Shown: one piece after another, positions 38,993 through 53,200 of the stretch
Layout of the letters: each line of letters opens with the position of its first letter
How positions within the stretch are numbered: position 1 is the stretch's first letter
Assembly: GCA_013397075.1 (NCBI GenBank)
Contig: VWZS01007625.1
Span: 951,271-1,015,270 of the forward strand
Origin: Rhabdornis inornatus
Lineage: Eukaryota > Chordata > Aves > Passeriformes > Rhabdornithidae
Reading direction: 5' to 3'
DNA: 64,000 nucleotides
Notes under the pieces: model-generated
Database searches by the model: none
Told to the model about the DNA's origin: nothing
Seen by the model: only the letters and a program-made list of their open reading frames with translations
Program-made: the position numbers and the translations under genes

Positions 38993-41088
38993 CACTGGCC
39001 TTGGGCTGCTTTCAAGATAGAGCTGCAAACAGGGTTTTGGGGAGATTACCAGGTCCTGGGGGATGAGCTCAGGGGAGTTCCTAAGGAATCTGGCCTTTTT
39101 CCATTAGGAGTTTTACTATGGTTTTGCTATCCATCCATGCTTCATTTAACCCATGGGAGGGGAAAACCTGGCCGACACAGGCACATCTCCAAGGCCTGGG
39201 CTGGCTCCTGAGCATCACACTGCACCCAACACACAATTATCTCATAAGAAAAGAGCAAGAATGACACTGGCGTGCTGAGAGGGCACAGAATCACCTGCTC
39301 TCCAACAAATTTAAGTGTTTTAATTTGTGTTTTTTAATCAATCCTGACAGTAGATGCCTTGTACAAAGTTATGCCTCACTATTTACTGCCTCTCTGCCAC
39401 AGCAGGTTTAAATGGATGCTTGTCCCTTTAGAAGCTAATGTACTCTAAGAGGCAGAAAGCAAGAACACTCCCCAATGAAAGACTGAAGTCACTGCACTAA
39501 CAATTAGGGAGAAATAACATGAAAAGCTGGAGACAGCTGGAGAGACAGACCAGTCTCATCCAGCAGGGAAGCCATCTGTAAAAGCACCATAGTCCTTTCA
39601 AACACAATTATAGACTGGTCCTAATTGTACTTCAACCCCATGTAATCACTTGTGCCTGTAATTAATTGGAATACAAATAGCAGCGGCATTCAACCATGAA
39701 GAGCTACAAGAAAAAGATAAATTGCTTGCAAGACTTGCATTCCTGAAGTATAAACTCACTAGAGGGTTTTTATCATGGAAGCAGGCAGAGGCATTAGGAT
39801 CAACTCTGACATTTGGCTAATCAGCCACTCTTCTTCCATAGAAGAAATGCCATCAGATTTAAAGTCTCTGAAATACTGTGCAGGAAACCAGAGCATGCCC
39901 AGGCTGCCACATATTTTTATGCCTGTATTTGTGCTGGGTGTAGGTACCTGATGAAAAGACTCAGCCTCCATAGGTCAGCAAACCCACCCTCAGCTCATCC
40001 TGGGATGATCAGCCAAGCTCACTGCTCCTTGAGAACACTGAGACTTCCTTACATGGAGGTTCAGTTCACTACCCTCCAGCCAATCCAGGGGAAAGGAAAG
40101 GTTTATTCCCAATGAAATGGAAGCATTAAATGTCAGTATCTATTTCTTCCTGCAGGGTTTCCCACCCTGAAGGCAATCTGTGGAATCCCTCCCATAAAAG
40201 CAGGACAGATTTATGGAGAGGCATCAGGGAGGGAGGCAGAGAGATCACACTTGAAGAAAATCTCTAATTCCCTTCTGGAGTCAGGCAGGGAAGGACAGGG
40301 ATATGAACCAACACACCCAGCTCCCTCTGAAAATCTGGGCATCTGTGAAAGCAGAGCTCTGCCTAAAAGAATCACAGCTTCTCTGCTCCTTGACAGGGAT
40401 TTTCAGAGAAGCCATTCTAGTTCTGTACCATGTTTTGGCAAGTGTTGTAAGGCCAAGGTGGGTGGATGTGCCATCCTGGATGAGGTACAGCACAGGAAAG
40501 GTGATTCCCACACCACACCTGTACCCCAGCGATGCAGAAGCAGTAGGGAGACCAAAAGGCCACAGCAGGACACTGCTCAGCAAGCTGCACTGGGAGTGGA
40601 AGGACACCCTGAAGAGGAAGCTCTCTGACAGGACAGAGCCACTATCCCGTGACAGGAGTCCCCTAAGTGTCCCTGCCAAAGCATCCCCAGCTGGGACTCT
40701 CTCGGTGGGGCAGCTCCTGTCAGCACCAGGGATGCTCTGTCACATTCCCCTGGCAATCCGTATCCCCTTGCCCCGTCACCCACCTCATACACAACATTCT
40801 CAGCTGTGCACCTGTGTATTCACAAGATTCAAAATAGAGTCCTTTCTTAAAGGAGGCTTTAAGTTTAAATGAGTTCATCCAAGATTACCTAAAACTTTTT
40901 CATAAATAAGCAAGCAGCATTCAGTAGTCCTGTTTGTGAATTTTGAAAACTTTAAAAGACACTGCTCCTGTCTGCCTCTGCTCTGAACTCCTTATAGAAG
41001 CTTGACTAAAAGGTTTGTAACACAGGCCAGGATTCTAACCCTGCTGCTTGGCAAAGGCCAACTGGAATATTATAAAAGGCAAACTAAA

Positions 41089-41105
41089 AAAAATAAATAA
41101 ATAAA
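41089..41105. repeat. Short (AAAT)n tract
   Basis: About four tetramer units of the AAATAAAT type. No gene context. Confidence 0.75.
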
Positions 41106-44100
41106 TGTGAAAGCAAAAACATGGAAGCAAATCTTCATGCTCAAAGCCACCCCTGCTGCTGAGGACTGACTTCCATTGTGCTTTTCCAAAATATCCCTGA
41201 TGTGACACTGGCATTCCAGCCCCATCACCAACAGGGACTGGCAGGGAACAGGGCTGCACTGTCATCTGCCCAGCATTTCTCATGTGCTCAACAACTGCAC
41301 ATTGAGAGCAGGAAGATGCCTGCCAGCTTCTCAACACCCCAGGGAAGCAGGAAGAAGTCCATTTATTCATCTAAATGAATTCCTTCTTTATCAAGAAAAA
41401 TACCTTCCACTTCAATTATTGAAATAAAGTATTAAAAGGAAAAATTTTCATTCCCTAGAGGTTAACTCAGCAAAAAGCCACCACGGAAAGCCACACTAGG
41501 TCTGAGCTTGCCTGTTCCTGCACATATGAAGAACAGTGAAGCCTGGATACTGGATAACCTGGAAACCAGCTCAGAAGGAGCTCTGCAGAAAGATTATGCA
41601 CAGATGACAGCCAGCTTCCTTTAACGTGGCAGCTTCCTCTCCCTTACAATGAGTAGATTCTTTTCAGCTCAAAACAGATTGCACATTTTTATTTCCAAAG
41701 AATGTACTGGGACAGTTTGCAGTTCCTGCAAACAGAGCCGTGGCCTGTTCAGAGTATCGAAGGGAACAGGCTGACATTTAAGTGTTTTGAAGGAATTGCT
41801 TTTCATCTGTGCTGCACCATTGGCTACACCCTTCTAAGGCATTTCAGCACTTAGGACCTCATCCTGCCAAGTCTCAGGCAGCTCAGCTTTATGGATTGCC
41901 AGCTGTCCCACTGCAATCACCAGGACAATTCACAAAACTATTCAGACTAGAGCCTTTATTTGGATGTTGAAAGACTGAGCAGTACCCAGCAGCTTATAAA
42001 CTAACATACATCAGTCTAAATGTGTGCATATTGCTGTTCAAACAGCCTTGTTCCCTAAGAAACATTTATTATGAGAGGTGTCAATCTCCACAAAAGGGAC
42101 AGGAATCAAAGCTCAATAAATGAATTGGCCAAGGCAGTCAAATGCCCTTTACATCAATTTTTATTAGAGATTTTGACATCTTGTGATTATTTCTGACAAC
42201 AGGCTGATTCCCCACAGACTAATTAGACCAAAAGCCTTGACAAACGGGAACATAGAAACAACATGAAGCTGAAGGGCATTTTGTTCTTCTTCTAACACCT
42301 TCCAGAAGGGACCCAAACAAATCACAGCTCCTGATGGAAGGTTAACACACTGACAGCCCTCTTTGGAGAGATGATGTGACACACACCCTCAGTCTCACTG
42401 TGCAGGAGGGAACTTCATACTGCAGACAGCTCCAAGATGCAGGTTTGGTAATATCCCATCCCAACTCTGCACATTCCTTTCATTTCATTCCAGGCCAGGA
42501 GACCCACAAGGTATCAGATGGAAGGGCAAGCTCAGTTAGCAGGACTGGGAACACCCAAGAACCCCCAGTACTCCCAGTAGCTACAGCCAGAGCAGCACAC
42601 CCAGGCAGCTCATGAGACTCCACAGCTTTCTTCATAAGGACTTGGATTAACTCAAACACTTTCAAACACTGCACAGATGAAGTTCCCTTCCCACACACAC
42701 ACCACACCTCCCAGGTACCAGCAGTACTATTAATGCTGCTTTTCTACATGAAACCCTGAGTTTCTGGAAATCTTCACAAAAAGGTGTGTTAGCTCTACCT
42801 ACCTTGAGTGGATAGTTACATCCTACCAGGATGAAAACTGCTGGACCCAGGAGCATTGTTTGCCCTCTACCCCGTTCCAAAGAGAGAATTCCATGTTTTG
42901 ATCAGGTGAGATGTTACAAAACCAGAAGCACTCACCACTAGCACCTTCAAACCAATGTTCACTGAGGTTTTAGACACCTTTAAAGGAGAGAACATCATCC
43001 ATACTGAAGAGCAGCTGCTCAAGGTGGGTTTGTATCACAGAATATACTCCTGCTGCTGTGATCAAACTCAAAGCTCAAGTTTCTTACAACTTAAGGAAGC
43101 AAATGAAAAACAAACTAGTATCTACAAAACATTGACAATGATGTATTCCAAAACCAACCATATTGAGCAATCAGCAAAAATAGACAAAAGACCAGAGGAG
43201 AAGAGTTTCTTCTTGAGTTTTATTTCATCTTTTGCACCTGCCCAAAATGCTGCCTCTATTTCCTGGAAGCATCTCATTTCTTAAAACATAGTTTGGAGAA
43301 AGCACAGCACCAGGGCCAGAGACAGTCCAAGCCCATTTGCCACCACTCAAATTGTTTCCTCAATGAGGAAAACTGGAAAGCCCAGGCTCTCAGCAGAGCA
43401 AGCACTGAAAGGGAAAGGCCACTGCCTGAGCAGGGCTGTTCCTCCAGGGACACAGCACAAAGTCAGGCACCAAGCACAGTAAATGCCAGAATGCTGATTT
43501 ACAGCACACTGCATGATGAAACACAGGCTGTTCAGAAATCCACAGCAACACAATCAAAAGACATCTCAATCCTACTGGGTTTATTGTGCTTACATTTTTA
43601 AGATCACTAGTTGGAACAGTTACTGTTACATTTCAGATTTCCTTTTTTAAGGCAAACTAAAATATGTGAAAGAAGTATGAAAGGGTTTTACTGCAGGTAA
43701 AATTTAAGCAGCATGAAGTGTTTAAAGAAAGATCAGTCACAGAATTAAATCTGTGATCAATTTATGGAATACAGATTACATCTGAGATTAGATAGGATTA
43801 CACTCTTGACTGACAAAAATATACTAAAAACTCACCTGTTTCTTTCATTCTGAGATTCAGTTTGGTCACAGAAGGGTAAGAATGAAACATTTTTATATTC
43901 TGAAAAGCTTATGTCAAAATCTGACCTAGTGTTTCAACAGCCTGATTCATATATACTGTACCTCTAAGCACAAATAAGTGCATTAGCTTCTACAGGAAAA
44001 GAAAATAAATTTAGGTTTCTTTTTCTATCAAGTACAATTTCAAGAATGAAATTATATTTTTAAACCCAAGCATTCCCATCATCTGGGGTCAGACTATTTC

Positions 44101-44453
44101 TCTGCTTAATGTATCAAGGTGAAATTACGTTTTGTTTCTGTGTTCCTTAAATTAAAAGTGAAGTACTGATGGTAGCTCTCTGTCTCAAAACAAAAGACAA
44201 CCCACACTCTGAGTGTGACCAACAAATGAGTTGGACTATTCAGAACAAGCAACCATCTGATCCCAAGACAATCCTTTATTGTGGGATGAACAAAACTTTT
44301 CTAGGCAGCCTGTGCCCTACTGCATATCTTTTATGTAATATCCAAAAGCAACAGTGAATTATTTAATACCAAAATAATCCCTCTAAGAGAGGTCAGAAGA
44401 CACCAATTTCTACTTTAAAGTATAAGCCAGAGAGAGGGGGGTTTCTTCAGTAT

Positions 44454-44701
44454 TTTATTCAATAAGCACATCAGCAAATAAGATTTCCAGGAAAAACTAC
44501 AGACAGGTTCCTAGAAATAACAGTGCACATCTCCCTCCTTAATTATCTTTAACCATCTGGTTTTCATATTCCTCAAGTAGCTTATCCAGGCTTTTCCCCC
44601 CCACTCTGTGATTTTCCCATTTTGATTAATTTAATAAATAATGGACTGCACAGGTGATCCTAGAGAAAAATCCACATCTCAGCACTGCTGGGCAACTAAG
44701 T
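44454..44701 (-). terminator. COPS9: COPS9 3' UTR and poly(A) signal
   Basis: Downstream of the TGA on the - strand, the first good AATAAA reads at 44459-44454 in an A/T-rich context, giving a 3' UTR of about 245 nt. Another candidate hexamer lies further on, near 44280-44275. Cleavage probably falls within about 25 nt after 44454. Confidence 0.6.
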
Positions 44702-46515
<1,814 letters not shown>

Positions 46516-46695
46516 CCAAAGAGGTGGGTGCGACTGATACTGGCGGCCCTTCCAGCCCCCAAACTGGGTGCACTGGTTGAATAACTTCTGTACACACATA
46601 ACTCTTCTACACAGAGAGCAGTCTCCCGAGACGAAGCTGAGAGCATCACCTGTAAAAAAAAAAAGCTCCCAAAGCCATGAAGCAGAATGGAGGAG

Positions 46696-46998
46696 TTTAT
46701 TGTGTCATGCAGAAGCATAAATTGTAAAAAAGGGATTAATTTAAAGTCTGAAATGCTGCATGTGGCTGTAGTGTCGCTTAGGGGTGGAGGCACAGTGCAG
46801 GTGTGTTTGCTGGCAGTCAGGTGTTAACTCAAACACCTTTACAAGAAATGGAAAAAAAGAGACTCATTGAAGCCATAAAATGCTGCACAATGACTGTGGT
46901 ATCACAAAGCAGCTGAAGGCAGCCCAGGTGTGTTCACTGGCAGACAGGTGCTCACCCAAACACCCGGGCAGCAGCTCTGGCAATGCTGAGTGAGGCAC
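46696..46998 (-). terminator. OTOS: OTOS 3' UTR and poly(A) signal
   Basis: AATAAA on the - strand at 46701-46696 gives a 3' UTR of about 300 nt. The predicted transcript end lies only about 180 bp from the edge of the COPS9 CpG island. The UTR is made largely of two diverged tandem copies (see the repeat entry). Confidence 0.6.
46743..46967. repeat. Diverged tandem duplication (127-bp offset) in the OTOS 3' UTR
   Basis: Segments 46743-46840 and 46870-46967 match at a constant 127-bp offset. Anchors are AAATGCTGCA at 46751 and 46878, and CAGGTGTGTT at 46798 and 46925. The stretch after the second anchor, ending CAAACACC, is also similar. Copies differ by many substitutions, so the duplication is not recent. 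Confidence 0.7.
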
Positions 46999-49900
46999 TC
47001 AGTGCTCATGGTCACGCACATGGTAGCCAAGGTGGCTCCCAAAAGGGAACTGGGCAAAGAAGGCTCTGGCCATGTCATCAATCCTGCTGTAGGCTCCCAA
47101 GGTCCGGAAATATTCCACGTAGGACCAGAAATCATTGGACGAGAAGGGCCAGTACGGCAAGGCTGCAGCTTCCCGGTAGAGATCTAAAAAAAAACCCAAC
47201 CAAAAGAAAATATTGCAGATTACTATAATATGAAGTGTTTTTGTTGAGAGGTTGGGCTTGGAGCCACCATGGTTTGGGGTTGTGAACTCCCTTTGGGGGC
47301 TGGTGTGCGCCTCTGGCAGGAGAGAGGCAAGGAGAGCCACTGACTCCTCTCCGTGACCCACTCTGCAGAAAATGGAGCCGGAATTCCCTGCTCCAGATGC
47401 ACCAGGAGTGACAGAGTGGGACAAGATGGGGAGCAGGAATGAAGGGACATAGCCACATTTATGCCAATTCAAGAATTCATCAGGCTGGTTTAATTTCTAG
47501 AAGGCTGCTGGTGATTTCAAAGCAAGGAGCGATTGCAATCAAAAGCCATTTTTCCTCATTCTACATAATTTGCTTTGTCTGATATAAAAATATAAGGAAT
47601 AAGGCACCACCCTCTATGGCGTGCCCCTGCAGCTGAGCACACTGCCCACAGAACTTCCAGGGACTGGGGCCATACTTCCCTAATATTGCCTGGAACTGCA
47701 GAGTTGTGCCTCTTCTCAGGAGACTGTAGGAAATGAGCTAAGGGGATGGAGAGTGAGAGGAATGATGTATTTGTCTTTACAAACAAGCTGTGGGTCTGCT
47801 GGTAGATAGAATTAGCACTGAGAGATAAGAGAAACAACAGGAATGATTCCACTGATTGATGAATGGAAAAAAAAAAGATATTTGCCTTTACAAAAAAACT
47901 GTAAGTTTGCTGATAAATGAAATTGGATATGGAAAGATGAAAGAAACAATGAGGAAAAACCATGAATTCTATAAGAATTAAAAATTAAAAGGGAGGGTTA
48001 TACATTAGAGGGGAATCTTAGGTCCTAGGTGTTTGGGAAGTCTGTACCTCTCAAGTACCTCAGCCAAAGGGGAAAGAGAGAGGGGAATGCAGCCGGGAAA
48101 TTGGGATAAAAAGGAGGCTGTGTCCTCCAAAAATTTGAGAGATCCCAGGGGAATACCCCATGGCCTCTCCCTTTATTCAAATAAAGCAAAATGACTCTTC
48201 TGTCTCCTTTTTGGACATAAACCTCTGGTGTTTGTGGATTAATACTCCTGACTAGAGGAGAGACTGCTGCTTGGGAGACAGCTGCTGCATTTGGGCCTGC
48301 TCTGGCAGTATCAGAATGTGACATAGGCATCGAAACAAGATTTACAGTTCAGCAGGAAAACAAAATTGGTTCTGAAAGTGCAGGAGCTGACCACCCTTGG
48401 GCCCAAATGTGGGCAAACAGAGAAGCATATATAAAATGTAAATAGCAGCTGAGATCACAGTCACAAATGTCCTTCTGTGCAATGAAGCTAAACACAGTAT
48501 TTTATTTTGATTTGAAACCTATTTAGATGAATGAAAATCTTTCCACTCAGCTTCGGGCCAGGGTCTTTAGCAGGAATTAAGAGCCTTCAAAAATCGTGTT
48601 GTCAGACTTTAATTTTAAGGAGTAAAGTTTGCAGCGTGCAGGCACAGATGGCACATAACAAACCAAATGAACCAGCCAAATGCTGTGTGCAGAGGAGAAC
48701 TCACTGTTTATACCAGCTGACCTCAGATTCACTTTGCAGGCTGCTGCTTGGCCCAGTGTGAAAGAAAACAATAATTGCTGGTAATGAGAGCAACAGGATA
48801 CTGCCTGAACAGGGCTCTCATTCTAGATTGATGCAGGCTCTCCTGACTGTCACAAAACTTGCCACAAAAATATTTGCTGTACACAAACACAGATGATATA
48901 TTAAAATATTTTAGGGATTATATATTAAAAATATTTATCTCTTAAGAAATAGAATGGAGCATAGGGGAAAAAAAGGTTTGAATTATAAGTAATCATATTA
49001 GACCTTATGGTGTATTTGTCCTGTTCATAGCTGTTATAATACTCTCTGCATATTTGTGCACCTGAGATGCTGCTGGCTGTCCTCTGGTTAACTGAGATGT
49101 GCACCAGCAATGGCAGTACTTGGTTATTGCAGATACTTCTCTGCAACTCTGTTTTCAGACAGAATTCTGTCTGAAAAGCCAAAAAGAGATTTAATGATAG
49201 AATCATCAGTAAGCCAGTGTAAACATCATTAGGGTGTTGAGGGTTTTTTTAATCAAAGGCAAACACTAATCCAATGGACTAATCACACAAAGTGACATGA
49301 ACCACAGGGTAACTGTGCTAAGGGATTTATTCCAACATTTCTCTAATTGGATTTTGGCAATTTGTAAATTTTAAGCTTTTTGTCATGAAAGTTGGTATCT
49401 CTTGCCAAAAAGCAGATACACATACAGCATTATTGTTCAGGACAGACAAAATTCTCAGATGTCCTATACATTGATAAGTCTGGTGCATTCCAGTTAGGAT
49501 TTTGTACAACAGAGACTGTAATCCCTTTTAATTTTAAGACTGGATATTAGCTCTATTACTATACATTAATAAGTCACCACCTTTTAATAAATTTTAAAGG
49601 AATTTTTAAAATTCACTCTTCTTTTTCCACCAGAACTAATTGAAAACTTTTCCATAGTACATTGAGCTTAATAAGCATTCCTGCCAAAGTCAGACCATCA
49701 AGTCTGGGAGTTACAAATTACCCTCCTAATTATTAGTGACACAAAGGAAGTAAAAACACATTAGGAATTACCATCTCCATCCTGGATGGATCGGGCATCT
49801 GTAAATAAAAAGGAAACACATCAGTACCAGCTCTTGCACAGAAATACTTTCTTTTAACCAAACATTTTCCATGTATAACTAGAAGGTAACAAGTTCTTTA

Positions 49901-50186
49901 ATGCCCACATAGGACTCTCTGTGTAGCCAAAGGATTTTTGTTTCTTGAACAGCAGAGCAAGGAATTCCCCGTTTGCAATCAGTCACTGCTACGAAGCAAC
50001 TTAGTCAGAACTCACAGCCTGGACAGCTGGGATTAATATGTCAGAAATACTAAATAGAAGATACTATATTTGTAACAAAATATTTCTGGCCACTTGAAAA
50101 AAATAAGCAAGAATAAATTTGGTAGTAATCTTACCTGTTAGCACGTTCATCAGCATACAGAAGAAAAAGAAGCCGGTAAATGTCAT
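46999..50186 (-). CDS. OTOS: Otospiralin (three coding exons)
   Basis: Small secreted protein made by fibrocytes of the cochlea and vestibule in mammals and needed for hair-cell and fibrocyte survival; its molecular action is unknown (family knowledge). Coding exons on the - strand are 50186-50135 (52 nt), 49798-49772 (27 nt) and 47183-46999 (185 nt), giving 87 residues against 89 in human. Junctions are ACAG|GTAAG, TTTACAG|AT, GATG|GTAATT and TTTAG|AT, all phase 1 with Asp codons split. Residues 1 to about 18 form a very Phe-rich signal peptide (MTFTGFFFFCMLMNVLT). The mature core PYWPFSSNDFWSYVEYFRTL and the following GAYSRIDDMARAFFAQFP match the otospiralin signature. An acceptor-like TTTTACAG just upstream of 50225 implies a non-coding first exon further up. 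COPS9 lies about 730 bp downstream in the same orientation, the order found in human. Confidence 0.95.
47590..48255 (+). mobile_element. Solo LTR (passerine ERV type) in OTOS intron 2
   Basis: LTR-like block with GGGATAAAAAGG as a TATA-type box (about 48103-48114) and AATAAA at 48180-48185, followed by a U5-like stretch ending near GATTAATACTCCTGAC. I recognise the promoter-to-poly(A) part as a songbird ERV LTR family. It contains an internal duplicated segment (about 47768-47848 and 47878-47962, about 110 bp apart). No internal retroviral genes are next to it. Ends are approximate, and its orientation is opposite to OTOS. Confidence 0.65.
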
Positions 50187-50225
50187 AGCGTCTGCAAGAA
50201 ACTGCTCGTGTTTCTGAAAAGTAAT

Positions 50226-53200
50226 CTGTAAAATTGAGGATAACAAGAGATTAATAATTACACAAACTCCATTATTTCTTGTTTTAATAGAAAATACATT
50301 CCAAAATAGATTCTAGTTATTAATTTAAGCATAACAAAATCCAGTCACATTTCTTATAGCTTCTGAAGTGCAACACAGTGTATTTAAAGACCGTCAGTCC
50401 TGAAATGTGTATTGATATCCTGGTTTTAGATGGCATAAATCCAAAAGGTGCCTCTGAACTGACATGAAATCAAGTGTCTTTGGAAATGTTTGATTTTGTG
50501 GTTAATTTAATTTCACTTTGGAAATTACCTCTCTCTTTCTCTTCTTTTCTTCTTCTTGCAGCTCTGAGTCAGCTACAAAACTCCAAAAGGATTTCTATTG
50601 TTGTAAAATAGCAGTGCTTTGTAAGGAAGGGTGGAGGGGAAACGTCACTAAGTTACTACACCAATCTGATTTTGTCTTCTTCAGGTATTTTAACTGCTCA
50701 CATTTGCGTTATATTTTAGCACTGCCCATAGAAGAGACAGTGGACAGTTTCTGAGAGAAAATAAGAATCAACTTTGGCAATAACACTTGTTTTTGCAAGA
50801 TAGAGGGAAAAAATCCAGAAGCAAATTCAGTGATTATTACAGTTGCTGCCCTCCTGATTTTCTTTCTGCCCCTTTAGACAAATAGATTTTCAAAAATGTT
50901 AGCTGAGCAAATTGCTAAAAGGATATTGAGTTCCCTCTCCAGCTCAGTCACAAGCCCCAGAAATACTTGACAGTGCTTTATGTTCTTACTTAAAATCTAG
51001 ACCTTAAAATGTACACAGGCCTGAGTGCCCAGTAAAATCAATTGGGTTACAGTAAGTAAAGAAGGAGGTCCCCGAGGAGTGCAGCCATGCTGATGGTGCA
51101 GGTGCCTTCAGAGGGTCGATAAGGTGCATTTTCACATGATACCCATTTCCTGGAAAGATTCCTCTCCCACACCAAGCTTTGGGCTCCAACCTCTGCAGGT
51201 TGCTGTATGGATCCAGCACTTGAGAAGCCTGAAGGGAAGACAGAGTTTGGAGAATATTCAATTGACACGCACATCTGGATTGATTTTCACCTAGCACGCA
51301 ACCACAGCAGGTGTGGTCAGGGAATAAGGTGTAGCAGAAAGTGTTCTGTGGCTCACGGGCAGCCTGGGGATCTCCATAGTTCTGAAGATGTGGCAGTTCA
51401 GGTCATCTTGCCAAACCTCCAGCTATTTCCAGATGGCTCCTCTCTTGAGAGGAGCTATTGAGATGGCAGTGCAGAGCTCCCTGTGCACGTTCATGCTGTG
51501 AGATCTCACTGTACAGATGCTGATCTGAGCTGCACTCTCTTGCTGGGCATTTTCAGTTGCTTTAATGTTCTACAGAATCATTTCTCTGTGTCAGTTCTAG
51601 ACATCTGCATTTCCCAATTGCGTGCATGGGTCCTGACATCAGTGCCTTTGCTGTACCACATCCACCCATCTGTCCCGGAAGCACAGGGCAAATCTGTGTA
51701 CCCACAAAGTTCTGCAGCAGAGAGAGCCAGGTGAGTGGCCTTGCAGGAGGACCCAGCTTGGCTGGAGTTTATTCCTGTCTACACACAGTGTTAGATAGTT
51801 TTGCCAAGAATTAATTCAAGATGTTCTGAGTAAGAGGAAAAAAGGGTGCTTTGTAGCACACTAGGCTGTGCCAAGTCTTGTGGAGGCTGAAAAGAAAGAT
51901 ATTATGAAAGCAGAACCTATTCCACCTTTGAAAGGCTTTAATCCTCCTGTTTAATATATATTTCCTAGGCCTGTAGGAAGGTCCCCTACATGAACCACAT
52001 TCTTAGAGCACCTCAGCCCACTCACCTGGGTTGCAGCAGCTGTGGGTGGGAAAAGGCACTTCCTTGGAGTCCTGTGCTGCATCCATGTACCTGGGTCCAC
52101 CCACCAGCACTGCCTGCAGAGCTAAGCTTTCCCTTTCACTGCCTAGTGGGCATATCCTGCTCCAATAAAAAAAACAGAAGCACTGAGGTGTGCTGATACA
52201 CAAAACAGTCATCAGCTGTAATTGAATAATTGCCATAAAGCTACTTTTGTGCACATCCATCATCAGTAGCTTTTTGTTTTGGTAATTGATAAACCAGGTG
52301 TAGTTCCAAGTGGGAGGTGAGATAAGATATTTTGGATGATGACAAAGGAGAATAATGATGCTCCTGATGCAGCCACATCCTGCTGCTCTCCTCTTGAGAT
52401 ATTAACAGTGTTGTAGGAGGATGACAAAATCCCAGAGACTGTAAGGCTGAGGGTCAATCTGGTCACAACATGGTCTGCTACAACACTGGATGATCTTGGG
52501 AAGATTCCCATAGCTATTGGGCTGACACACATCTTTACACCTACCTCCTTTACACCTTCTAATTCTGTCTTTTGAAGCTTGGAGTTACTTCCAGAGCCAG
52601 GAGGATCACTGATCTGACACTGTGTAACAGTCTTCTAACAATTACATGCTTGCAACTTAATTCAAATCAACATTTTACACCAGCTAGTGCACATACTGGA
52701 GAGTTGAATAAATTCTCAGAGTTTCCATGCTAAAGCAGACCTAGGAAATTATAAAAAGAGGATAAGACTTAGCATTGAAAACAACTTGCATGACAGGATA
52801 CAACCTCTTCTATCAACACTTCTGTTGCTGTACGTGACTATTTGTCCCAATTGGGTCTGTTTTAAATACAGTGTTGGACTAGAGAAAAACTGGTAAGTTC
52901 TCATCAGCTGCTTGAAGGACTGTGCCTGGTGGGTTCAGTGTGCCAAACAGTGCACAGTGTGCTCTCTGGCTGGTCCCAGAACACATGGTGCTCTGATTTG
53001 CAGCATTTGCAACACCCTGCAAGCACATTCCTCTCTTTTTCTTTTCTTTTATTTCTCTGGGAGCACTTTCCTTTTTCCAAACTCAACACAGAGGGCAATT
53101 AAAATAACAGCACTGGATGTCCAGCACAAGTGCTGGCATGGATCAGTTAGCAGAGCCCTCTGCTAATAGTTGCTGCCCTGCAGGCTTCTTCACTGCTGAG

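Larger units (their letters stand above)
37641..44453. other. Intergenic stretch between ADIPOQ and COPS9
   Basis: The two genes converge (+ and -) across about 6.8 kb. Apart from the 42-bp minisatellite and the (AAAT)n tract I see no element or exon. AT content rises toward COPS9. Confidence 0.5.
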
